Under the pieces are notes generated by a model. It saw nothing but the letters and a program-made list of their open reading frames with translations, was not told the DNA's origin and did not search any database. The translations under genes were made by a program, and so were the position numbers. A stretch of 64,000 nucleotides of DNA, from the NCBI GenBank assembly GCA_001603295.1, contig LUYO01000089.1, positions 6,474-70,473 of the forward strand, given 5' to 3'. The stretch is from Pleomorphomonas sp001603295. GTDB lineage: Bacteria; Pseudomonadota; Alphaproteobacteria; Rhizobiales; Pleomorphomonadaceae. This document shows positions 18,703 to 27,276 of the stretch, one piece after another (position 1 is the stretch's first letter; the number at the start of each line of letters is the position of its first letter).

Positions 18703-19710
18703 TCAGTCGGAGACGAACAGCTTGCCGTTGGCGAGTCCGTAGAGCGTCGCCAGCACCACCATCAGCACCAGCAGCGAGGCGAGCGACAGCTGCGCCCACA
18801 GGAGCCAGTCGGCGTAGGGGAAGGGATAGGCGCGGACGAACGTGAACAGCGCCACCGTGAACACTGCCGCCGGGAAGGTGTAGCTCCACCAGGACAGCGC
18901 CAGCGGCGCCCGCACGAAGCGCGGCAGGATGGTGAGGAATACCACGGCCAGGAAGGCGGCGTAGCCGAACAGCGCCATCGCCGGCCAATCGACCTTGCCT
19001 TCGAGCGCCACCAGCGACAGGAAGGCTACCGACGGCGGCGCCAGGAGGATCACCAGCGTCGGCTTCAGCTTCTCGGGGAAGGCCGGGCCGGCGGTGACGC
19101 GCTGGAAGACCAGCGGCTGCACGATCAGCCAGAACATGAGGCCGATGCCGAACAGCAGCCAGGACGGCATGACGAGACCGAGCCGGACGCCGAACACCGG
19201 CGCCAGCAGCATGCCGACCAGGGGGATCAGCGTCGGCGGCATCAGCGACATCGGGTCGTTGCGCGGCGTGAGCAGCAGGCCGCGCACGGTGAGCAACGAC
19301 AGCAGGAGGTGCAGCGATACCGCGACGACCCACGCCCAGAAGGCGGGGCCGGGCAGCATCGGCATCAGCATGGCCGACACCATCATCAGGCCGATGGTGA
19401 AGGCGCCGGCGAAGGCGGCGCGCGCCGGATGGGCGAGATCGGCGATCAGCGCCCGCGGATGGCGGATCTCCCGCCAGATGTGGAGCAGCGTCAGGAGCGC
19501 CCAGACCAGCGCCGCCACCGACAGCAGCGCCTCGCCGGGAAAGGCCGGTACGCCGAAATGCGCCGTCGCCTCGCGCCAGGCAAGGCCGAGGCCGCCGATG
19601 CCCATCGGCGCCGAGAACAATGGGAACGGCAAGTGGGCGATGCGGCTCGGCCGCAATGGCGGCGGCGGCGTCTCCGTCTCCTCGCGGGCGTTTCTGTTGG
19701 CGGTCGCCAT
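18703..19710 (-). CDS. SLAC1/TDT-family anion channel or transporter
   Basis: A 335-residue protein with ten hydrophobic helices, matching the TehA/SLAC1/C4-dicarboxylate (TDT) fold. The N-terminal PFPLFSAPMGIGGLGLAWREA block is typical of TehA-like anion channels; the central phenylalanine gate of the family cannot be located safely by eye. The cytoplasmic N-terminus is proline rich. A proposed role is passive passage of small anions across the inner membrane, inferred from the family only. The ATG at 19710 opens a probable two-gene unit with the nucleoside hydrolase; a link between anion transport and nucleoside salvage is not obvious. Confidence 0.82.
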   Translation of the reverse strand: MATANRNAREETETPPPPLRPSRIAHLPFPLFSAPMGIGGLGLAWREATAHFGVPAFPGEALLSVAALVWALLTLLHIWREIRHPRALIADLAHPARAAFAGAFTIGLMMVSAMLMPMLPGPAFWAWVVAVSLHLLLSLLTVRGLLLTPRNDPMSLMPPTLIPLVGMLLAPVFGVRLGLVMPSWLLFGIGLMFWLIVQPLVFQRVTAGPAFPEKLKPTLVILLAPPSVAFLSLVALEGKVDWPAMALFGYAAFLAVVFLTILPRFVRAPLALSWWSYTFPAAVFTVALFTFVRAYPFPYADWLLWAQLSLASLLVLMVVLATLYGLANGKLFVSD

Positions 19711-19867
19711 GTCGGCCTCCTCGCGTCGGCGGGAACTTTCGCGACGCGTTCCTATTTTCCCTTAGGGAAGCTAAGGCTCCGTAAAGCGGTCTTGCCATCG
19801 CCGCACGGAGCGCCACTATGAAGGAAGCGGCCGGCGATGCGGTTCGGCCCTTCTCCGAGGTGTTCCG

Positions 19868-21460
19868 ATGTCCGACCAGCCCGTCATCACCTTCCACGGC
19901 GCCGCCGAGACCGTCACCGGCTCCTGTCACATGATCGAGGCGGCCGGCAAGCGCGTGCTGATCGACTGCGGCATGTTCCAGGGCTCGAAGACCGAGAAGG
20001 AACTCAACTATCGGGCCTTTCCCTTCGATCCGCGCGCCGTCGACACGCTGATCCTGACGCACGCCCACATCGACCACTCAGGCCTCGTCCCCAAGCTGGT
20101 GAAGGACGGCTTCATCGGCCCGATCTTCGCCTCGCCGGCCACCATCGACCTCTGCAAGGTGATGCTGCCCGATTCCGCCCACATCCAGGAGATGGAGGTC
20201 GAGCAGCTCAACCGCCGCAACAAGCGACGCGGCCGGCAGGAGGTGACGCCGATCTACGGCCTGCTCGACGCCATGGAGGCGGTGAAACAGATGCGGCCGA
20301 CCCGCCTCGGCGAATGGCGCGAGGCGGCGCCGGGCATCCGCTTCCGTCTGTGGAACGCCGGCCACCTGCTCGGCTCGGCGTCGGTCGAGGTGGAGGCGGC
20401 CGATGGCGACCGGCCACTGCGCCTGCTGTTCTCCGGCGATCTCGGCCCGGACAATAAGCTGTTGCAGCCCGGCCCGGAGGCGCCGGCCGGCTGGGACCAC
20501 GTGGTGATGGAATCGACCTATGGCGACACCGACCGGCAGGAGGTGACCGAAAGCCGCCGCCGGGCGGCGCTGAGGTCCGAGATACGGGCGGCGATCAACC
20601 CAGACGGCGTGCTGCTGATTCCCTCCTTCGCCGTCGAGCGCACGCAGGAGCTTCTGGCCGACATCGTCCACCTGTTCGAGACCGGCGAGCTGCCGCCCTG
20701 CCCGGTGATCATCGACTCGCCGCTCGCCAACCGGGCCAGCCAGATCTTCCGCTCCTATGCCCGCACGCTCGACAACGGCGACCTGCTGCTACGCGCCTTC
20801 GCCTCGCAGCACGTCCGCTTCACCGAGAGCGTCGAGCAGTCGATGGCGCTCGACCAGATGCACGGCTTCCACATCGTCATCTCGGCCTCGGGCATGTGCG
20901 AGGCCGGCCGTATCCGCCACCGTCTGCGCAACTGGCTGTGGCGGCCGGAGGCGACCGTGCTCCTGGTCGGCTACCAGGCGGCCGGCACGCTGGGACGCCT
21001 GCTCGCCGACGGCGCCTCCGAGGTCCGCATGAAGGGCGAGCAGATCGAGGTGCGCGCCCGCATCCGCAAGCTCGACCTCTACAGCGGCCACGCCGACGGG
21101 CCGGAGTTGGCCGCCTGGCTGACGAAGCGCCTGCCGGTCAGCGGCACGGTGTTCATGGTGCATGGCGAGGAACCGGCCATCGACGGCCTGCGGGCGCGGC
21201 TTGCCAGCGTCATCCCCCGCGAACGCCTCGTCGATCCGCGCCTCGACGCCAGCTATCGGCTCGGCCACGCCGCCGCCGTCGAGATCGTCGACACCGCGCG
21301 GGCACCGCGCCTCGAACCGGCGCAGGTCGGCCGCATGGACTGGCACAACGACTTCCAGAGCCTCCTCCTCGACATCCAGAAGGAGATCGCCGGGGCAGCC
21401 GACGAGAAGGCGCGCGCCAAGGTCATTCGCCGCCTGCGCGGCGCACTCGCTGCCGAGTAA
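19868..21460 (+). CDS. MBL-fold beta-CASP ribonuclease/exonuclease family protein
   Basis: A 530-residue metallo-beta-lactamase protein with a beta-CASP insertion, related to the CPSF73/Ysh1 RNA-processing nucleases. The zinc motif LTHAHIDHSG is near residue 63, an FSGDLG motif near 185, and the beta-CASP region includes SPLANRASQIF near 282 and ASGMCEAGRIRHRL near 339. It ends with a C-terminal RMMBL-like segment containing SGHADGPEL. Bacterial members are thought to act on RNA. This one is monocistronic, with GAGG just before ATG 19868, and converges with trmO eight bases after its stop. Confidence 0.88.
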   Translation: MSDQPVITFHGAAETVTGSCHMIEAAGKRVLIDCGMFQGSKTEKELNYRAFPFDPRAVDTLILTHAHIDHSGLVPKLVKDGFIGPIFASPATIDLCKVMLPDSAHIQEMEVEQLNRRNKRRGRQEVTPIYGLLDAMEAVKQMRPTRLGEWREAAPGIRFRLWNAGHLLGSASVEVEAADGDRPLRLLFSGDLGPDNKLLQPGPEAPAGWDHVVMESTYGDTDRQEVTESRRRAALRSEIRAAINPDGVLLIPSFAVERTQELLADIVHLFETGELPPCPVIIDSPLANRASQIFRSYARTLDNGDLLLRAFASQHVRFTESVEQSMALDQMHGFHIVISASGMCEAGRIRHRLRNWLWRPEATVLLVGYQAAGTLGRLLADGASEVRMKGEQIEVRARIRKLDLYSGHADGPELAAWLTKRLPVSGTVFMVHGEEPAIDGLRARLASVIPRERLVDPRLDASYRLGHAAAVEIVDTARAPRLEPAQVGRMDWHNDFQSLLLDIQKEIAGAADEKARAKVIRRLRGALAAE

Positions 21461-21467
21461 GCGCGCG

Positions 21468-21926
21468 TCAGATGCTGGTGATCGGCCGGAGGCTCGGCTT
21501 GATGTCGATGAGTGGCGTGCCGTCGCGGCAATCGAGCCCGCGCACCACCAGCGCGGCGGGCTCGACGCCCTCGACGCGCACCGTCGACAGGCCGATCGGG
21601 TTGGGCCGGTGCGGCGAGCGGATCGCGAACGTGCCGCGCAAATCGGACCGGCCTCTCGGGTGCTGCACGACCAGATCGCGCCGCGCCGCGCCGAGCCAAT
21701 AGAGGACGTCGATCGCATCGCCGACGCCGATGCCGGCAAGCGCCGCCGACCAGGGCTCGGCGATCTCGATGCGGCAGGAAGGCCCCGCCTCGGCGTCGCC
21801 CTGTCGCGGACAGTCGGCCACCTCGCGCCACGGCGTGCGCAGGACGCCGATGAAAAGAAGGCCGGCGTCGATGCGATCCGGCACGGCGACCGTCATCTCG
21901 TCGTCGCGCAGCTTTGCGTCGTTCAT
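21468..21926 (-). CDS. trmO: tRNA (N6-threonylcarbamoyladenosine37-N6)-methyltransferase TrmO
   Basis: A 152-residue protein of the TsaA/TrmO family, a SAM-dependent beta-barrel enzyme that methylates t6A37 in certain threonine tRNAs. The diagnostic block FAIRSPHRPNPIGLSTVRVE is near residue 100 and the C-terminal GTPLIDIKPSLRP matches the family. The N-terminal 15 residues are unconserved. It converges with the beta-CASP gene and is divergent from modE with 90 bases between. E. coli TrmO has an extra C-terminal domain; this short form is common in other bacteria and archaea. Confidence 0.85.
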   Translation of the reverse strand: MNDAKLRDDEMTVAVPDRIDAGLLFIGVLRTPWREVADCPRQGDAEAGPSCRIEIAEPWSAALAGIGVGDAIDVLYWLGAARRDLVVQHPRGRSDLRGTFAIRSPHRPNPIGLSTVRVEGVEPAALVVRGLDCRDGTPLIDIKPSLRPITSI

Positions 21927-22016
21927 CTCCGATCTCCGTCTTTCGCGGCCGAGGCATTTCCCCGGCCGTTCCCCTGGTCTAGAACAGTCCCATCTTATAC
22001 ACGCGGACAGAGTGCC

Positions 22017-22808
22017 ATGCCGATCAACGCCTCGATCACCCTCGAAAGCGGCGGCCCGTCGTCGGTGAACGGCGACCGCATCCGCCTGCTTGAAGCCGTC
22101 GCCCGCGAGGGCAGCATCTCGGCCGGCGCCAGGGCGGTCGGCATCACCTACAAGGCGGCCTGGGACTGGCTCGACGCGCTCGCCAACCTGTTCGGCCGGC
22201 CGATGCTGGAAACCCGCACCGGCGGCCGCTCCGGCGGCGGCGCCACGCTCACCCCGGCCGGTGCGCGGGTGATCGAAGCCTATCGCCGCATGGAAGCGGA
22301 GATGGCTCGCGTGGTGCGCCTGATCGAGCCGGATCTCGCCGGCAGCGGCATTTCTCCCTTCAACCTTGTCTCGGGGTATTTCATGCGAACATCGGCGCGC
22401 AACGTCCTCCGCGGCACGATTCGATCCATCGCGGCCGACGCCCTAACCGCCGACGTCGCCGTGGCGGTGTCGGAGCAGACCACCATCCATGCGCTGATCA
22501 CCGCCGCCAGCCTCCGGGACCTCGGCCTGGTCGTCGGCCGCGAGGCGATCGTACTGATCAAGGCGCCCTTCGTGATGATCGCTCCCGGCACCGAACCGCC
22601 GGCCGTCTCGGTGGCCAACCGCATCGCCGGCACCATCGCCCGCATCGAGCTGGGTGCGGTCAACGCGGAGGTGGTGCTCGACGTCGGTGGCGGCAAGTCG
22701 ATCGCCGCCTCGATCACCGCCCGCTCGGCCGAGGCTCTGGCGCTCGCCGAAGGCTCTCCCGCCATCGCCCTGTTCGACGCCGCCCACGTCATCATCGCCA
22801 TCGATTGA
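22017..22808 (+). CDS. modE: Molybdate-responsive transcriptional regulator ModE
   Basis: A 263-residue two-part regulator. Residues 18-80 form the LysR-like winged helix of ModE (LLEAVAREGSISAGARAVGI, then YKAAWDWL). Two Mop/TOBE domains follow, at about 125-190 (ARNVLRGTIRSI) and 198-262 (NRIAGTIARIELGAVNAEV), which bind molybdate at the dimer interface. ModE-Mo usually represses the modABC uptake operon, but no mod genes lie in this window. The ATG at 22017 has only a weak ACAGAG upstream. Full length, with both Mop domains intact. Confidence 0.93.
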   Translation: MPINASITLESGGPSSVNGDRIRLLEAVAREGSISAGARAVGITYKAAWDWLDALANLFGRPMLETRTGGRSGGGATLTPAGARVIEAYRRMEAEMARVVRLIEPDLAGSGISPFNLVSGYFMRTSARNVLRGTIRSIAADALTADVAVAVSEQTTIHALITAASLRDLGLVVGREAIVLIKAPFVMIAPGTEPPAVSVANRIAGTIARIELGAVNAEVVLDVGGGKSIAASITARSAEALALAEGSPAIALFDAAHVIIAID

Positions 22809-22885
22809 GACGAGGCCCCTAGCGCTTTGCGGTAATGGCCGAAATCGGCGCCGTAGAGGTTCCACGCTCTGGCGGCCAAAGCGCA

Positions 22886-22916
22886 TTGACTGTAGGCTAC
22901 GGTTGAATCGATTCTA
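22886..22916 (+). promoter_or_regulatory. Putative promoter with LacI-type palindrome upstream of the MFS gene
   Basis: A -35-like TTGACT (22886-22891) is followed 18 bases later by GATTCT. The palindrome GAATCGATTC (22905-22914) covers this weak -10, a common layout for repression. Its ATCGAT centre is typical of LacI-family boxes. No LacI gene is in the window; the call is inference. Confidence 0.4.
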
Positions 22917-22954
22917 GGCTTCGTTGCCAAGCCCCTTCCCCACCGGATCCAAAG

Positions 22955-24100
22955 ATGACCCAAGTCCGCCTGATCATGCTGATCTTTTTCCTGGAGCCGC
23001 TCGTCTTCGGCAACTGGCTCTCCCGCATTCCCGAGGTGCAGGCGGGCCTCGGCCTCAGCCCGGCCCAACTGGCCGTCTCCCTGCTCGGCATGCCGATCGC
23101 CAACATGCTGATCCTTCCCTTTGCCGGGCGGATCTGCAATGCCGTCGGTGCCCGCCGGCTGCTGGTCGTTACCTTCGCCGGCATGCTGCTGATCCTGATG
23201 CTGCCCGGCCTTGCCTTCAACATACCGTCGCTGTTCCTGATCCTCGCTTCCTGCGGCGCGCTGCTGGCGCTGGCCGAACTGGCCATGAACGTCGAGGCGG
23301 CCCGCATCGAGGAGGAGGCCGGCCGGCTGATCATGAGCACCTGCCACGGCTTCTGGAGCGTCGGCATCGGCGTCGGCAGCTTCGTCGGCGCCACGCTGGC
23401 CACGCTCGGGCTGACCGTGACGGAATCGCTGGTGCTGTCGGTGGTCGTCGTGCTGCCGATTGCCGTCTGGGCCGGGCTGCAACTGCCGGCCATCGAGCCG
23501 ATCAAGCCGGCGGACGACAAGCCCAAGGCGTCCTTCTTCGCCATTCCGCCCAGGGCGCTGCTGCTGGTCTGCCTGTTCAGCGTCGGCTTCGCCGTCACCG
23601 AGGGGGCGATGGGCGACTGGTCGGGCATCTTCCTGCGCGACGAGACGGGCACGCCGACCGCCATGCTCGGCTATGGCTACGCCACCTTCGCCGCGCTGCT
23701 GTCGATCGGCCGCTTCCTGGGCGACACGCTGCGTCTCCGCCTCGGCATGGTGGCGCTGGCCCGGCTGACGGTGTCGATCGCCCTCGGCGGCGCGCTGCTC
23801 CTGTCGGTGGCGAGCAGCTTCTGGCTGGGTGCCGTGGCGTTCGGCATGATCGGGCTCGGCATTTCCGTCGCCTTCCCGATGGCGGTCACCGCCGCTACGG
23901 CGACGCCCGGCACGCCGGCCGGCAACGTGGCCATCCTCTCGGCCATCTACGTGCTCGGCTTCCTGACCGGGCCGCTGGTGATCGGCGGCCTTGCCGAGTT
24001 CCTCGGCATCCGTGTCGGCCTGATGTTCCTGATCCCGATGCTGCTGCTCAGCCTGACGCTGACCGGCTCTCTGCGCCCCGGCGACCGCAAGGCCGCCTGA
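22955..24100 (+). CDS. MFS transporter, YbjJ-like
   Basis: A 381-residue twelve-helix permease of the major facilitator superfamily. The stretches FFLEPLVFGNWLSRIPEVQAG at the N-terminus, AELAMNVEAARIEEEAGRLIMS near 107, and EGAMGDWSGIFLR near 216 match the YbjJ/FucP-related branch. Substrates of this branch are largely unassigned. The start ATG 22955 gives immediate entry into the first helix. It is monocistronic and converges with rsmB, two bases separating the stops. A palindromic promoter region lies about 40 bases upstream. Confidence 0.85.
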   Translation: MTQVRLIMLIFFLEPLVFGNWLSRIPEVQAGLGLSPAQLAVSLLGMPIANMLILPFAGRICNAVGARRLLVVTFAGMLLILMLPGLAFNIPSLFLILASCGALLALAELAMNVEAARIEEEAGRLIMSTCHGFWSVGIGVGSFVGATLATLGLTVTESLVLSVVVVLPIAVWAGLQLPAIEPIKPADDKPKASFFAIPPRALLLVCLFSVGFAVTEGAMGDWSGIFLRDETGTPTAMLGYGYATFAALLSIGRFLGDTLRLRLGMVALARLTVSIALGGALLLSVASSFWLGAVAFGMIGLGISVAFPMAVTAATATPGTPAGNVAILSAIYVLGFLTGPLVIGGLAEFLGIRVGLMFLIPMLLLSLTLTGSLRPGDRKAA

Positions 24101-24102
24101 GG

Positions 24103-25419
24103 TCAGGCCGTCCGGTTGAGGATGGCGACGAAGAAGCCGTCGGTGCCGGTCAGGGCCGGTGTCAGGCGCAGCATCGAGCCGTCGCGACCGTCGAGGCTCA
24201 GGCGGGCGAGATCGGGCGCCGCCTCGCCAGTCACCGTCGCGAAGGCGGCGGCCGCATCGCCAAGCGCGAAGGCCGGCGTGCGCCCGAGGAAGGCGGCGAT
24301 CTGCGCCTCGTTTTCTTCCGGCAGCACCGAGCAGGTGATGTAGACGATACGGCCGCCGGCCTTCACCAGTCGGACCGCGTTGTCGAGCACCGCCGCCTGC
24401 TCTTTCAGGCGGATCTCCAGCGCGCCAGGCGCCAGGCGCCACTTGGCGTCCGGCCGGCGGCGCCAGGTGCCCGAACCGGTGCACGGCGCGTCGACCAGTA
24501 CCAGATCGCTCTTGCCGGCGAGGTCGGCCAGCACGTCCTGATCGCGGCGCGGCTCGCGGATCTGGATGTTGCGGCTGCCGGAGCGGTCGATGCGGTCGAG
24601 GATGTCGCCGAAGCGGCGCTTGTCGCTGTCGTAGGCGTAGATCTGGCCGTGATTGCCGAGCGCCGCCGACAACGCCAGCGTCTTGCCGCCGGCGCCGGCG
24701 CAGAGATCGACGACCTGCCGGCCGCCACCCGTCGCGGCGACCAGCGCGGCGAGCTGGCTGCCCTCGTCCTGCACCTCGAACCAGCCCTTCTTGTAGGCGA
24801 GGTCGGAGGAGACGTGGCCGGGCCGCAGGTCGCCGTCGACGGCCGGAATGCGGATGCCGACCGGCGACCAGCGGCAGCGCGTCGCCTTGAGATGATCGAG
24901 GCCGGACAGCACCTGCTCGATATCGCTTTTCAGCGTGTTGACGCGGAGATCGACGTCCGCGCGACCGGACAGCGCCTCGCCCTCCTCCACCGCCCGGTCG
25001 CCGAAGGCGCGGGCCAGCGAGGCGGCCAGCCATTCGGGATAGTCGCCCTTCACCCAGTCGGGCGCGTCGGCCGGCACGGTGCCGGCGGTCAGAGCGTCGC
25101 GCTCGGCGTCGGAAAGCGGCGGCGGCGCGAACTTGTCCTCGGCGAACAGCGCGTCGAGCGACGGCACGCCGCGGCCCCAGAGGCGGACGGCGGCGGCCAG
25201 CGCCAGGGCGCGCGGTGTGTCCGAGCCCATGACGGCGGCGAGCGACGCCTTGCGGCGCAGCACGTCATACACCAGGTTGCCGATGGCGCTGCGATCCTTG
25301 GAGCCGGCGAAGCGATGGGCGAGTCCCCAGTCCTTCAGTGCGTCCTGCACCGGCCGCCGCGTGCGCTCCACGTCGCCCAGCACCTCGATCGCCGCCGCGA
25401 TCCTGCCGCCGTCTCTCAT
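24103..25419 (-). CDS. rsmB: 16S rRNA (cytosine-C5)-methyltransferase, RsmB family
   Basis: A 438-residue RNA methyltransferase. An N-terminal NusB-like helical part (residues 1-140) is followed by the Rossmann SAM domain with DLCAGAGGKTLALSA near 240. The two catalytic motifs are DAPCTGSGTWRRRPD near 313 and ITCSVLPEENE near 367, carrying the two cysteines needed for C5 methylation. It modifies a cytosine of 16S rRNA, expected to be C967 by homology. E. coli RsmB is of similar size. It is separated from guaB on the same strand by 109 bases containing a strong hairpin. Confidence 0.9.
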   Translation of the reverse strand: MRDGGRIAAAIEVLGDVERTRRPVQDALKDWGLAHRFAGSKDRSAIGNLVYDVLRRKASLAAVMGSDTPRALALAAAVRLWGRGVPSLDALFAEDKFAPPPLSDAERDALTAGTVPADAPDWVKGDYPEWLAASLARAFGDRAVEEGEALSGRADVDLRVNTLKSDIEQVLSGLDHLKATRCRWSPVGIRIPAVDGDLRPGHVSSDLAYKKGWFEVQDEGSQLAALVAATGGGRQVVDLCAGAGGKTLALSAALGNHGQIYAYDSDKRRFGDILDRIDRSGSRNIQIREPRRDQDVLADLAGKSDLVLVDAPCTGSGTWRRRPDAKWRLAPGALEIRLKEQAAVLDNAVRLVKAGGRIVYITCSVLPEENEAQIAAFLGRTPAFALGDAAAAFATVTGEAAPDLARLSLDGRDGSMLRLTPALTGTDGFFVAILNRTA

Positions 25420-25465
25420 CGTTTTATCCTTCGGTTGCCCGTCCAGTCACTGCGCCGACATATGA

Positions 25466-25505
25466 ATGAGACGGCCGCCGGGAGCAAGCCCGACGGCCGT
25501 CTCAT
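25466..25505 (-). terminator. Hairpin downstream of guaB
   Basis: ATGAGACGGCCG and CGGCCGTCTCAT form a 12-bp stem with a 16-base loop, 23 bases after the guaB stop. The T-run is poor (ATTCAT), so termination may be partial, letting some transcripts enter rsmB. Confidence 0.6.
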
Positions 25506-25528
25506 AATTCCAACCAGATATTCCCAGA

Positions 25529-27034
25529 TTACGCGGCGCCGGGGTAGTTGGGGCTCTCGCGGGTGATGGTCACGTCGTGGGCGTGGCTTTCGCGCATGCC
25601 CGCCGAGGAGATGCGAACGAACTGCGCCTTCTCCTGCAAGTCCGGAATGGTCTTCGCCCCGACATAACCCATGGCGGCGCGGACGCCGCCAACCAACTGA
25701 TGAACGACCGAGCCGAGCGGTCCCTTGTAAGGCACCTGCCCCTCGATGCCCTCCGGCACCAGCTTCAGCTGGTCGCGCACCTCGGCCTGGAAGTAGCGGT
25801 CGGCCGAGCCGCGCGCCATGGCGCCCACCGAACCCATGCCGCGGTAGCTCTTGTAGCTGCGGCCCTGGTAGAGATAGACCTCGCCGGGGCTCTCGTCGGT
25901 GCCGGCCAAGAGCGAGCCGATCATGCAGGCGGTGGCGCCGGCGGCCAGCGCCTTGGCGCAGTCGCCCGAGAAGCGGATGCCGCCGTCGGCGATCACCGGC
26001 ACGCCGGCCTCGCGGGCGGCCGACACGCCTTCCATGATGGCGGTGAGCTGCGGCACGCCGACGCCGGCGACGATGCGCGTGGTGCAGATCGAACCCGGAC
26101 CGATGCCGACCTTGACGGCGTCGGCGCCGGCATCGATCAGCGCCTTGGTACCGTCGGCGGTCGCCACGTTGCCGGCGATCACCTGCACGTGGTTGGAGAG
26201 CTTCTTCACCTTGGTGACGGCCTGCAGCACGTACTCCGAATGGCCGTGGGCGGTGTCGACCACCAGCACGTCGACGCCGGCGTCGATCAGCGCCTGCGAC
26301 CGCTCGTGCCCCTTGTCGCCGACCGTGGTGGCGGCGGCGACGCGCAGACGGCCCTGATCGTCCTTGGAGGCGTTGGGATTGAGCCGCGCCTTCTCGATGT
26401 CCTTGACGGTGATCAGGCCGACGCAGCTGTAGGAGGAATCCACCACCAGCAGCTTCTCGATGCGGTGCTGGTGCAGCAGGCGCTTGGCCTCGTCGTGGCT
26501 GACGCCCTCGCGCACGGTGACGAGGTTCTCGCGCGTCATCAGCTCGTAGACGCGCTGGTTGGGATCGGAGGCGAAGCGGACGTCGCGGTTGGTCAGGATG
26601 CCGACCAGGCGGCCATGGCCGCGGCTGCCGTCGCCGGCATTCTCGACCACCGGAATGCCGGAGATGTTGTGCGCCCGCATCAGGTCGAGCGCGTCCTTCA
26701 GCGTCGCCTCGGGGCCGATCACCACCGGGTTGACCACCATGCCGCTCTCGAACTTCTTCACCTGCCGCACGTGCTCGGCCTGCGTCTCGATGTCGAGGTT
26801 GCGATGGATGACGCCGATGCCGCCGGCCTGCGCCATGGCGATGGCAAGGCGTGACTCGGTCACCGTGTCCATGGCCGACGACAGCAGCGGAATGTTCAGC
26901 TCGATGGAGCGGGTGAGACGGGTGCGGACGTCGGTGTCGGCCGGCAGCACTTCCGAGTGGCCCGGCTTCAGCAGCACGTCGTCGAAGGTCAGCGCGAGAT
27001 CGCCACCGGCGGAAGGAACGAAGAATGAGGCCAT
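25529..27034 (-). CDS. guaB: Inosine-5'-monophosphate dehydrogenase
   Basis: A 501-residue enzyme that oxidises IMP to XMP with NAD, the committed step of GMP synthesis. The catalytic barrel is split by a two-CBS module (about residues 95-215). The cysteine loop reads VGIGPGSICTTRIVAG with the nucleophile near residue 308, and the flap region contains YLYQGRSYKSYRGMGS near 400. The start ATG at 27034 is favoured by AGGAG eight bases upstream; a TTG two codons earlier is less likely. Three phased palindromes lie about 190-240 bases upstream and could control it. Confidence 0.97.
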   Translation of the reverse strand: MASFFVPSAGGDLALTFDDVLLKPGHSEVLPADTDVRTRLTRSIELNIPLLSSAMDTVTESRLAIAMAQAGGIGVIHRNLDIETQAEHVRQVKKFESGMVVNPVVIGPEATLKDALDLMRAHNISGIPVVENAGDGSRGHGRLVGILTNRDVRFASDPNQRVYELMTRENLVTVREGVSHDEAKRLLHQHRIEKLLVVDSSYSCVGLITVKDIEKARLNPNASKDDQGRLRVAAATTVGDKGHERSQALIDAGVDVLVVDTAHGHSEYVLQAVTKVKKLSNHVQVIAGNVATADGTKALIDAGADAVKVGIGPGSICTTRIVAGVGVPQLTAIMEGVSAAREAGVPVIADGGIRFSGDCAKALAAGATACMIGSLLAGTDESPGEVYLYQGRSYKSYRGMGSVGAMARGSADRYFQAEVRDQLKLVPEGIEGQVPYKGPLGSVVHQLVGGVRAAMGYVGAKTIPDLQEKAQFVRISSAGMRESHAHDVTITRESPNYPGAA

Positions 27035-27223
27035 GACCAACTCCTGGGGCTCGCGGGCGACGAAATGAAAATAAGCCTGACCGAAATCGCGTTTCTCGCG
27101 ACTCGGGGGCAGGCACTCATCACCGAATGAAGTTGGCGGTGGTCTCTACCACGGGTGCGGCGTTTGGCAAAGGCAAAAGCGCGACTTTGGTATATTTACG
27201 GGGAAGCGCCGATCCCGACTGAC

Positions 27224-27276
27224 TCACTGCGTGAAGACGCCGATTCACCTCGTGAAGCAGCGGAATCAACGCGTGA
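27224..27276. promoter_or_regulatory. Three TCAC-N3-GTGA palindromes at exact 21-bp spacing
   Basis: TCACTGCGTGA at 27224-27234, TTCACCTCGTGAA at 27244-27256, and TCAACGCGTGA at 27266-27276 (one mismatch). Left arms start at 27224, 27245 and 27266, i.e. two helical turns apart, as expected for cooperative binding on one DNA face. The third covers the TGA stop of the HAD gene. They lie between that gene and guaB, the next gene downstream on the same strand. The binding protein is unknown. Confidence 0.5.
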
